64,000 nucleotides of DNA from Rhizobium sp. L1K21 (GTDB taxonomy: Bacteria > Pseudomonadota > Alphaproteobacteria > Rhizobiales > Rhizobiaceae), in contig NZ_JAMXLE010000001.1 of NCBI RefSeq assembly GCF_024055895.1, positions 310,001-374,000 on the forward strand, written 5' to 3'. A program made the position numbers and the translations under genes. Under the pieces are notes generated by a model. It was not told the origin of the DNA and did no database searches. It saw only the letters and a list, made by a program, of their open reading frames with translations. Shown here in pieces: positions 28,751 through 36,264 of the stretch (position 1 is the first letter of the stretch; each line of letters begins with the position of its first letter).

Positions 28751-29389
28751 ATGCACCAATATCTGTTGGAACTGGCCTCGCTGATGGCGGTGTTTTCATT
28801 CGCCATTGTCGTTCCGGGTGCGGACACAGCCATGGTGATGCGCCAGGCGATCGTGCATGGGCGTAAAGGTGCGGTGCTGACAAGTTTCGGCATCGGCACA
28901 TCGCTGATGTTTCATGTCACCTACACGATCCTTGGTCTTGGCCTCATCATTTCGCAGTCGATCATGCTGTTCAACGTGATCAAATGGGCGGGTGCTGCCT
29001 ATCTGATCTATCTGGGTGTGCAGTCGCTGCGCGCGGGACGCGTGAAGATCGATACGGCGGCCATGGAGCCGGTTCAGCGTAAAGAGCAGTCGGCCTTGAA
29101 GGCCTTTACGCTCGGTTTTCTGGCCAATGCGCTGAACCCGAAGCCGGTGATCTTTTTCCTGTCGATCTTTTCGGCCATCGTGAGCCACGAAACGCCGGCT
29201 GGCGTGAAGTTCGGTTATGGACTGGTGATGGCAAGCTGCCTGATTGCCTGGTTTGTGGCTGTGTCGTTTTTTCTCACCACGCCGAAAATGCGGGTAGGGT
29301 TTGAAAAGGCCAGCACCTGGATCAACCGTGCCAGCGGTGCGGTTTTTATCGGGCTCGGCTTGAAACTGGCGGCAGAGAAAGCAAGTTAA
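28751..29389 (+). CDS. LysE/RhtB family exporter
   Basis: This 212-residue membrane protein has about six hydrophobic helices and the LysE-type N-terminus with SFAIVVPGADTAMVMRQAIVHG, where PGAD(T) replaces the usual PGPD/N. ALNPKPVIFFLSIF is the second family signature. Such transporters export amino acids or related metabolites; the substrate is not predictable. A LysE-type gene between sucB and lpd may simply ride in the operon. Confidence 0.85.
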   Translation: MHQYLLELASLMAVFSFAIVVPGADTAMVMRQAIVHGRKGAVLTSFGIGTSLMFHVTYTILGLGLIISQSIMLFNVIKWAGAAYLIYLGVQSLRAGRVKIDTAAMEPVQRKEQSALKAFTLGFLANALNPKPVIFFLSIFSAIVSHETPAGVKFGYGLVMASCLIAWFVAVSFFLTTPKMRVGFEKASTWINRASGAVFIGLGLKLAAEKAS

Positions 29390-29478
29390 GTTTGACTATA
29401 CGGTCATCCTTGTAAGGGTGCCAAAATCGATATGCCCGAATGAGGACGGCGGGCATTGCGAAAGAAGGGATTTAAAAG

Positions 29479-30885
29479 ATGTCTTATGATGTGGTTGTGA
29501 TCGGCTCGGGACCTGGCGGTTATGTGTGCGCGATCAAGGCAGCGCAGCTGGGCCTGAAAACGGCTGTTGTGGAAAAGCGCGCAACCTTCGGCGGCACCTG
29601 CCTGAATGTCGGCTGCATTCCCTCCAAAGCCCTGCTGCATGCCTCAGAAGTCTTTGCACATACGATGCATGGTTTGGACGAACTCGGCGTTGAAGTGGCT
29701 GCGCCGAAACTCAATCTGGAGAAGATGCTGGCGCACAAGGATGCGACGGTGAAATCCAATGTCGACGGCGTGCAATTCCTGTTCAAGAAGAACAAGATCG
29801 ACACCTTCCACGGCACCGGCAAGGTGCTGGGCGAGGGCAAGGTTGCCGTTACCGACGAGAAGGGTGACCAGAGCATCATCCAGACCAAGAATGTGGTGAT
29901 TGCGACCGGCTCCGATGTGGCGGGTATTCCCGGCCTCGACATCGATATCGACGAGAAGGTGATCGTGTCCTCCACCGGCGCGATTGCGCTGGAAAAGGTG
30001 CCGGAAAAGATGGTTGTCGTCGGTGGTGGCGTGATTGGCCTTGAGCTTGGCTCGGTCTGGTCGCGGCTTGGTGCCAAGGTGACCGTTGTCGAATTCCTCG
30101 ACAAGATCCTCGGCCCCATGGATGGCGACGTTTCCAAGCAGTTTCAGCGCATGCTGGCCAAGCAGGGTATCGAGTTCCAGCTGTCGGCCAAGGTGACAGG
30201 CGTTGAAAAAACCGACAAGGGCGCGAAGGTGACTTACGAGCCGGTTGCCGGCGGTGATGCCACGGTGCTGGATGCAGATGTTGTTCTGGTGGCGACGGGG
30301 CGCAAGCCGTTTACGGAAGGCCTTGGTCTTCACGAAGCCGGCGTGGTGCTGGACGATCGCGGGCGCGTCGAAATCGGCAACCATTTCCAGACATCGGTGC
30401 AGGGCGTTTACGCCATCGGCGACGTGGTCAAGGGGCCGATGCTGGCGCACAAGGCGGAAGACGAAGGTGTTGCTCTTGCGGAAATGCTCGCGGGGCAGGC
30501 CGGCCATGTGAATTACGACGTGATCCCGAGTGTTGTCTACACGCAGCCGGAAGTGGCCTCTGTCGGCAAGACGGAAGAAGAGCTGAAAGCTGCTGGCATT
30601 GCCTATAAGGCGGGCAAATTTCCATTCACAGCCAATGGCCGCGCCCGCGCCATGCTGGCGACAGATGGTTTTGTGAAGGTGCTGGCGGACAAGGAAACCG
30701 ACAAGGTTCTGGGTGTTCACATTGTTGGTTTGGGTGCTGGCGAAATGATCCACGAGGCGGCGGTGCTGATGGAATTTGGCGGCTCTTCGGAAGATCTTGG
30801 CCGCACCTGCCATGCGCATCCGACCATGTCTGAGGCGGTGAAGGAAGCAGCGCTTGCCACGTTCTTCAAGCCGATCCATATGTGA
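29479..30885 (+). CDS. lpdA: dihydrolipoyl dehydrogenase, E3
   Basis: This 468-residue flavoprotein reoxidises the lipoyl groups of E2. It shows the FAD site VIGSGPGGYVCAIKAAQ, the redox-active disulfide Cys41/Cys46 in GGTCLNVGCIPSKALLH, the NAD site VVGGGVIGLELGSVW, the second FAD motif VYAIGDVVKGPMLAHKAEDEG and the C-terminal catalytic His/Glu pair in CHAHPTMSEAVKEA. The link to sucAB suggests it serves 2-oxoglutarate dehydrogenase first. A small inverted repeat (ATGCCCG/CGGGCAT, 29432-29456) lies in its leader. Confidence 0.97.
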   Translation: MSYDVVVIGSGPGGYVCAIKAAQLGLKTAVVEKRATFGGTCLNVGCIPSKALLHASEVFAHTMHGLDELGVEVAAPKLNLEKMLAHKDATVKSNVDGVQFLFKKNKIDTFHGTGKVLGEGKVAVTDEKGDQSIIQTKNVVIATGSDVAGIPGLDIDIDEKVIVSSTGAIALEKVPEKMVVVGGGVIGLELGSVWSRLGAKVTVVEFLDKILGPMDGDVSKQFQRMLAKQGIEFQLSAKVTGVEKTDKGAKVTYEPVAGGDATVLDADVVLVATGRKPFTEGLGLHEAGVVLDDRGRVEIGNHFQTSVQGVYAIGDVVKGPMLAHKAEDEGVALAEMLAGQAGHVNYDVIPSVVYTQPEVASVGKTEEELKAAGIAYKAGKFPFTANGRARAMLATDGFVKVLADKETDKVLGVHIVGLGAGEMIHEAAVLMEFGGSSEDLGRTCHAHPTMSEAVKEAALATFFKPIHM

Positions 30886-30923
30886 AGCTTTATTAACGAA
30901 TGTAAAGTTTTTATAATCATTCT

Positions 30924-30952
30924 AAAAGGGCTTGCGATTGCAGGCCCTTTTT
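30924..30952 (+). terminator. intrinsic terminator after lpdA
   Basis: AAAAGGGC (30924-30931) pairs with GCCCTTTT (30944-30951) across a 12-nt loop, with the T-run as part of the right arm. It lies 39 bp past the lpdA stop and marks the end of the mdh-suc-lpd block. Confidence 0.88.
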
Positions 30953-30991
30953 GGTCTTCTGGCATCCTCATCATCAACTCGGATGCTTATC

Positions 30992-31489
30992 ATGAAACCG
31001 ATATCCTACTCCGTTCCTCAGCGCATTGTGCACTGGGCCACGGCATTGCTCATCTTCTTCAATCTGATCTTCACCGATGGTATCGAAACCTGGCACCGGG
31101 CGGCACGCTCAGGCGCGGCGACAGATGCTCAGGTGGCGGACGCAAATATCCACGCCTATGTGGGTATTGCCATTCTCGCTCTGGCGGTTATTCGTATTGT
31201 GTTGCTGGCCTTTCAGGGCAAACCGGCTGTTCCCGCAGATGAACCGCAATTGGCAAAGCTGGCGAGCGCTGTCGTGCACGGCCTGCTTTATCTGTTGCTG
31301 TTCCTCTTGCCGATCAGCGGTATCGCGGCCTACTATTTCGGTGTCGGACTTGCCGGAGAAGCGCATGCCGAGGTCTTCAAGACCGTACTCTGGCTTCTGC
31401 TCGGGCTTCATATCGCTGCGGCTCTGGTGCATAAATTCTACTGGAAAACCGATGTCCTGGATCGCATGACCAAGGGTGTGAAAGCCTGA
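30992..31489 (+). CDS. cytochrome b561 family protein
   Basis: This 165-residue inner-membrane di-heme protein has four membrane helices. The heme-ligand His residues fit QRIVHWATALL, NIHAYVGIAIL, VHGLLYLLLFLLPISG and LGLHIAAALVHKFYW. The family transfers electrons from quinol or to superoxide-related acceptors. The start is MKPISYS (30992) or three codons earlier (30983). It ends 3 bp before the DUF2867 gene, so both are likely one transcript. Confidence 0.87.
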   Translation: MKPISYSVPQRIVHWATALLIFFNLIFTDGIETWHRAARSGAATDAQVADANIHAYVGIAILALAVIRIVLLAFQGKPAVPADEPQLAKLASAVVHGLLYLLLFLLPISGIAAYYFGVGLAGEAHAEVFKTVLWLLLGLHIAAALVHKFYWKTDVLDRMTKGVKA

Positions 31490-31492
31490 CAT

Positions 31493-31975
31493 TTGATTCC
31501 AAGTTACATCACAGAGGCTGACTATCGTCTGCCCAGTGCGCATCTGGCCGGTGCGAACTGGGCGGATGCTTTTGTTGTTTTGACCGAGAAAGCCGATTTG
31601 AGTGCGCCGGAGGCTGCAAAGCGGGTGTTTGAACGAAAGCAGCCGGGCTGGATTACGGCGCTCATGACATTGCGTGACCGGCTTGGGAGATTGATTGGCC
31701 TGAAGTCCGCCGGACATTCGGAATATCAGGAAAAGCTGGGCATTTTTCCCATTCTGGAAGCGCGCGACGATTGTGTCGTGCTGGGTTTCGACGATTGGCA
31801 TCTCGACTTCCGCATCGTGGTCGAGACCAGAAATAAGGGTGAAGCAACCGAAGTTCAGACGGCCACGCTTGTGAAGCGCAAGCACTGGATCGGTTACGTC
31901 TATATTTTTCTGATTACGCCGTTTCACAAAATGATCGTGAAGCGGCTGCTCAGCAATCTCGTTATAGCGGCGTGA
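31493..31975 (+). CDS. DUF2867 family protein
   Basis: This 160-residue protein has the DUF2867 pattern: an N-terminal YRLPSAHLAGANWADAF, a central FPILEARDDCVVLGFDDWHLDFR and the ending YIFLITPFHKMIVKRLLSN (PFHxxIV is the hallmark). Function is unknown. It is predicted to start with TTG at 31493, 3 bp after the cytochrome stop, as no better start fits. Its 3' end overlaps the convergent TraB/GumN gene by 14 bp. Confidence 0.8.
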   Translation: MIPSYITEADYRLPSAHLAGANWADAFVVLTEKADLSAPEAAKRVFERKQPGWITALMTLRDRLGRLIGLKSAGHSEYQEKLGIFPILEARDDCVVLGFDDWHLDFRIVVETRNKGEATEVQTATLVKRKHWIGYVYIFLITPFHKMIVKRLLSNLVIAA

Positions 31976-33035
31976 GCGTAAAGCCTTCGTCGCGCAAAAG
32001 CTGCACCAGACCCTCCTTTCCGGAAAGGTGCAGTGCGCCAACGGCCATGAAGGCATTGCCTTTTGCCAGGGTGTCGGCGGCGCGTTCAGCCATATGGTGA
32101 TTGCGGGTAATCACCATCTTCTGCTCGAATTCGGCCATGGAAAACCCGTCATCGTCTTCCGGGTAGAGATATTTGCTCACCGGCTCCAGCCATGCAGCCT
32201 TGCCCTGATCGTAAAGGGTGATCAGGGTTTCCATGCCGTCCCTGGTCAGCTGCGGGTCTTTGATGGCGCTCATCAGGCCCTTGATATGCATGTCCATCGG
32301 CAGCGAGGCCATGATCTCCAGTTGTTCGGCGAGCGTTTCCAGGCCGACGATCTTTTTGCCGCTTGCAGCCGCTTCCATCACCAGTTTCTGATCAAGAAAG
32401 GGTCTGCCCGAGGCTTTGCGCGCGGCTTCACAAACCGGCATCGAAACGAAGGAAGACAAGAGCCACGGTTTCATTTTCGAAACCGCAAAAAGCGGCACGC
32501 CGCGGCCTTTCAGATCGGCTTCGAGAAGCTTTCTTTCTTCCGGCGTCAGGTAGTCGGTAATCGACTTCCCATCGGTAAATGTTGTCAGCTGCGGCTGTGA
32601 CAGAAGCGCGGCTGATGCTTTCTGTTGATCAAGGATTTCATCCGATTCGACGATCAGCGTGTCTGCGGCTTCAAAGGCCTCATGCGCGCCTTCCGGCATA
32701 TCCACGACACGAGGGTCGGAGAGATGCATTGTGCCGAAGAGATAGGAGGCAGGCACGCCGTCCTTTTCGACCTTCCAGAAGATGCTTTCGCTGTTGGGAA
32801 TGTCGGCGGCCTGTCTGGCAATCCTGGCATAGGCTTCAGGATCTTTTTCCTGAAGACCTGCGAGAAGATCATGGCCGCCGCAGGAAATGTCTTCCTGCGC
32901 TCGTGCGGGGAGGGCGAACACCAGAATGAACAGCAGAGAAAGTGCTGCGAGCGTGTGGATGACCGCGCCGGTCCAGAGCACCAAATCGCTCTGGCGCAAA
33001 TGTCGTTTCATCGTGGATTTCAAAAACTGGCTCAT
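31962..33035 (-). CDS. TraB/GumN family protein
   Basis: This 357-residue protein has an N-terminal hydrophobic segment ending in ALPARAQ (about residues 24-47, signal peptide or anchor) and then the TraB/GumN (ChaN-like/Tiki-type) domain with the family's YLFGTMHLSDPRV and, near the end, FMAVGALHLSGKEGLVQLL. The paired GxxH(L) motifs are thought to bind metal in Tiki-like proteases; bacterial members are uncharacterised. The start may instead be at the second Met (33011). Confidence 0.85.
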   Translation of the reverse strand: MSQFLKSTMKRHLRQSDLVLWTGAVIHTLAALSLLFILVFALPARAQEDISCGGHDLLAGLQEKDPEAYARIARQAADIPNSESIFWKVEKDGVPASYLFGTMHLSDPRVVDMPEGAHEAFEAADTLIVESDEILDQQKASAALLSQPQLTTFTDGKSITDYLTPEERKLLEADLKGRGVPLFAVSKMKPWLLSSFVSMPVCEAARKASGRPFLDQKLVMEAAASGKKIVGLETLAEQLEIMASLPMDMHIKGLMSAIKDPQLTRDGMETLITLYDQGKAAWLEPVSKYLYPEDDDGFSMAEFEQKMVITRNHHMAERAADTLAKGNAFMAVGALHLSGKEGLVQLLRDEGFTLTPL

Positions 33036-33119
33036 CGCTGCCTTGCCATTGTCATTTGGAGGGCAATATGACGCTCAAGCGCTCACGTCCGGTTAAGCGT
33101 TATGGTTAATTCGGGCGAT

Positions 33120-34055
33120 TTATGCGCGTGGATGGGCGCGGTCGTAGATGTCGAGCAGGCGGGTGGAATCAACGCCGGTATAGATTTGCGTGGTTGAAAG
33201 GCTCGCGTGACCCAGAAGCTCCTGGATGGTGCGCAGATCGCCGCCTCCGGCCAGAAGGTGGGTTGCGAAAGAGTGGCGCAACGCATGCGGTGTTGCCGTC
33301 TCTGGCAGGTTGAGGGCGGAGCGCAGTTTCTGCATTTCGCGCTGGATGATGGCGGCCTGAAGAGGGCCGCCGCGCGCACCGCGAAACAGCGGTTCGTCTT
33401 CTGACAGGTGATAAGGGCAGAGTTTCTGATAGGCTTCAACGGCTTCGCGGGCTGCGGGAATGAGCGGGGTAAGGCGCGTCTTGTTGCCCTTGCCGGTGAT
33501 ACGCAGGGCCGTGGTGCTTGCCGAAAACTGCGCCGGTGTGAGGCCGAGTGCTTCGGAAATACGCAAGCCGCTGCCATAAAGGAGCGCCAGAACCGCAGCA
33601 TTGCGGGCGGCAATCCAGGGCTCTTCCGCCAGCTGATCGTCGCTGCTGACGACGCGCAAGGCCTGACTGGCCGAAAGCGGCTTGGGCAGGGATTTCGGCT
33701 GCTTGGGCGAGCGGATGGCCCCGGCACCGGCGGCATTGGCGAGCCCCTTCCTCTCCAGATAGCGCAGGAAAGAGCGAATGCCGGCAAGATCGCGGCCAAG
33801 CGTGCGCGCGCCGATGCCGTCCTTGCGGCGGCTGGCGAGATAGGCACGCAAATCGGCGGGACGCAGTTCGCGGATGTCGCGCAAGGAAGCGGGGCCGCCG
33901 CCATGCTTGGCGAAGAACTGCAGAAACTGGCGTGTGTCGCGCTCGTAGGCCTCAACGGTCTTTTCCGCCAGCCGGCGCTCTTCGGCAATGGCCTTCAGCC
34001 AATCCTGACGCAGCGCCATCAGCCGGTCGTCGGCAAAAATCAGAATGTCGCCCAT
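33120..34055 (-). CDS. xerC: tyrosine recombinase XerC
   Basis: This 311-residue site-specific recombinase resolves chromosome dimers at dif together with XerD. The SAM-like N-terminal core-binding domain (about 15-105) and the catalytic domain with Arg165 (SGLRISEAL), Lys189, His257/Arg260 (HALRHSFATH), His283 (LGHASLSTTQ) and the nucleophile Tyr292 are all present. The place beside lpd and priA is the conserved xerC locus of the order. No recombination genes or att sites are around, so it is housekeeping, not an integrase. Confidence 0.93.
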   Translation of the reverse strand: MGDILIFADDRLMALRQDWLKAIAEERRLAEKTVEAYERDTRQFLQFFAKHGGGPASLRDIRELRPADLRAYLASRRKDGIGARTLGRDLAGIRSFLRYLERKGLANAAGAGAIRSPKQPKSLPKPLSASQALRVVSSDDQLAEEPWIAARNAAVLALLYGSGLRISEALGLTPAQFSASTTALRITGKGNKTRLTPLIPAAREAVEAYQKLCPYHLSEDEPLFRGARGGPLQAAIIQREMQKLRSALNLPETATPHALRHSFATHLLAGGGDLRTIQELLGHASLSTTQIYTGVDSTRLLDIYDRAHPRA

Positions 34056-34075
34056 TGGGGGTCCCTGAATTACGT

Positions 34076-34969
34076 TCAGGGCTGATCTTGCTTCAGCACG
34101 GTTAGGTTTTTGCTAACGGCGGACTTTGAAGAGGAGAACATGACGAGAAAACCGGCCGAAACGATGAGTGCCGCGCCAATCCAGACCGACGTGGATGGAA
34201 CTTCGCCGAAAAAGACATAGCCAAACAGGACCGCCCCGACGAGTTCGGCATAAACGATGGGCGAAAGCGTGGATGCATCGGCATAGCGGAAGGCGGTGAT
34301 GGACAGCGCATGGCTGATGCAGGAGCCGAGGCCCATGGCGAAAATCAACAGCAGATGGTCTGACGACGGCATGGAAAAGAAGAGAATGCCCGGCACGACA
34401 AGCAAGGCGGCGCCGAAGAGGTTCTGAAAGGTGAGCGACTGGAGCGGCGGGGTTTCACCCGATGCCATGCGCGTTGCCACCAGATAAAAGCCGAAGAGCA
34501 GACCGGTTAAAAGCGCAAAGAGAATGCCCGGCTCGACAGCGCCGCTGGGGCGGGCAACGACAAGCGCGCCGGCAAAGCCGACGACAAGGGAAACGATCTT
34601 TATCCAGGTCAAGCGTTCCTTCAAGATGAAGGCGGACAGGATGGTTGCGATGATCGGGCCGATGAAGAAGCAGGCGACCGCGGTTGCCAGTTCGATGGTG
34701 GAGATTGCCACATAATAGCTGGTCATTGCGCCGATGATGAAGACCGTTCGCATGATATGCGGAATGAGGCGGTTCTTCGCCGGAATGATCTTCTTGCCGC
34801 TGACGGCAAAGGCGAATGGCGTGACGATGGCGGCGGCAGTCAGATAACGCAGGAAGCTGACGAAAACCGGTGAAAAATCCGCAGACAGCACCTTGGCAAA
34901 ACTGTCAACGGCGGGAATGCTGAGGCAGCCCAGCGCCATCAATATTATGCCTTTAAGTTGGTCTGACAT
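34076..34969 (-). CDS. DMT superfamily (EamA) transporter
   Basis: This 297-residue membrane protein has ten predicted helices in two EamA repeats (about 1-140 and 150-285); the start MSDQLKGIILMALGCLSIP and the LVVGFAGALVVARPSG turn are typical of the S-adenosylmethionine-transporter or RhaT-like subgroup. The substrate is unknown. It lies 20 bp upstream of xerC on the same strand. Confidence 0.88.
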   Translation of the reverse strand: MSDQLKGIILMALGCLSIPAVDSFAKVLSADFSPVFVSFLRYLTAAAIVTPFAFAVSGKKIIPAKNRLIPHIMRTVFIIGAMTSYYVAISTIELATAVACFFIGPIIATILSAFILKERLTWIKIVSLVVGFAGALVVARPSGAVEPGILFALLTGLLFGFYLVATRMASGETPPLQSLTFQNLFGAALLVVPGILFFSMPSSDHLLLIFAMGLGSCISHALSITAFRYADASTLSPIVYAELVGAVLFGYVFFGEVPSTSVWIGAALIVSAGFLVMFSSSKSAVSKNLTVLKQDQP

Positions 34970-35087
34970 GCTTACGCCCTTTCGACAATCGGGTTAGGAG
35001 ACGTTGTTTCGACGATTCACGCAAGCCAATATGTTGGACGATCCGTTCGGTTTGGTTGCATGATGAAACACATTTTGGAGGCAGCAG

Positions 35088-36227
35088 ATGTTGCTTAAAT
35101 CCATGTCCGCTTCTCAGTACCGCTCGTTGCGGTCGATCCGCATGGAGCTGGACGATGTTAATGTGTTTATCGGGGCCAACGGTGTTGGCAAGACCAATCT
35201 TTACCGGGCGCTGCAACTGGTCCAGGCGGCAGTTCAGGGAAATTTCGCTTTTGAAATCGCGGCTGAAGGCGGGATGGCGCAGACCCTTTGGGCCGGGCCG
35301 CGCCGCAAGCACGAGGCCGCGCGTGTCGCATTTGCGGCGGAGGTCGAAGACGAGACGACCGGCATGAGCTTTGAATACCGCATCGCCGCCGGGTTGCGCC
35401 CGCCGATCGATGCAGCCGGATTTGTATTTGAGCCTCAGGTGAAGGAAGAAACGCTGTCTGTTGATACAGGGCGGGGGCCTGTTGTGGTGATGGAGCGCAA
35501 GGGGCCAGGCATATTCGTGCGCGATGAACGTGGCCGAATGCGCGCCTTTGGGGAGAAGGCTCTCGTTTCTGAAACGGCAATCTCCCTGCTTGCGCATGAG
35601 GCATCGGCACCGGAGGTTGGCGCTTTCTGCCGCTTTGTCAGTCAATGGCGCTTCTTTCACGGATTTCGCACCGATGCGGATTCACCGCTGCGCCGTCCTT
35701 GCCTGGCGGTTACCTCACCGCTTCTGGATGAAGACGGGGGCAATCTGGCCGCCGTTTTTGCCACAGTCGCGGTCAATCGGGGCGAGATGCCGGAGATTGA
35801 TGCCATTGTTGCCGAAGCACTGGATGGCGCCGCGCTGGTTGTACAAGAGCCGGAAGGGGAGGCATTTTTGCGGCTCAGCCTGCCGGAATTTCCACATCGT
35901 GTTTTTGATGCGCGCGAATTTTCCGACGGTCAATTGCGCTTTCTGGCGCTCACAGCGGCACTGATGTCCTATCGACTTCCGCCACTTGTTGCGCTGAACG
36001 AACCTGAGGCCAGTCTTCACCCCTCGATGCTTGACCCGCTTGCGGATTTGATCGCGCAAGCGTCGCTGCGAAGCCAGATCTGGGTGGTGACGCATTCTGA
36101 AATTCTGGCTGAAGCACTGGTGAAACGCTGCGGCATTGAGGCGCGTCGTGTTATTCGCCGCGATGGCGCGACCTGGATTGAAGGCATGCGTCTTACCGGC
36201 ACGTTTGACGACGGCGATGATGGGTGA
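35088..36227 (+). CDS. SMC/RecF-like AAA ATPase (predicted ATPase)
   Basis: This 379-residue P-loop ATPase has Walker A FIGANGVGKTNLYRAL at about residue 28, an ABC-type signature FSDGQLRFLALTAAL and Walker B with the following LNEPEASLHP, then a conserved His/Thr switch (IWVVTHSEILAE). It is an AAA_21/AAA_15-like stand-alone ATPase of the COG4637 kind. It lacks the TOPRIM nuclease of OLD proteins, and no nuclease partner is next to it. It may act in DNA repair or be a defence remnant; the role is unknown. Confidence 0.82.
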   Translation: MLLKSMSASQYRSLRSIRMELDDVNVFIGANGVGKTNLYRALQLVQAAVQGNFAFEIAAEGGMAQTLWAGPRRKHEAARVAFAAEVEDETTGMSFEYRIAAGLRPPIDAAGFVFEPQVKEETLSVDTGRGPVVVMERKGPGIFVRDERGRMRAFGEKALVSETAISLLAHEASAPEVGAFCRFVSQWRFFHGFRTDADSPLRRPCLAVTSPLLDEDGGNLAAVFATVAVNRGEMPEIDAIVAEALDGAALVVQEPEGEAFLRLSLPEFPHRVFDAREFSDGQLRFLALTAALMSYRLPPLVALNEPEASLHPSMLDPLADLIAQASLRSQIWVVTHSEILAEALVKRCGIEARRVIRRDGATWIEGMRLTGTFDDGDDG

Positions 36228-36264
36228 TCGGGCATTCGATTTGCATTTTTGTGGCGGGCGGGCA

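Noticed and set aside
33120-34055. Phage or island integrase
   Set aside because: Length, motifs and location are those of housekeeping XerC; no att repeats, tRNA or mobile genes are near.
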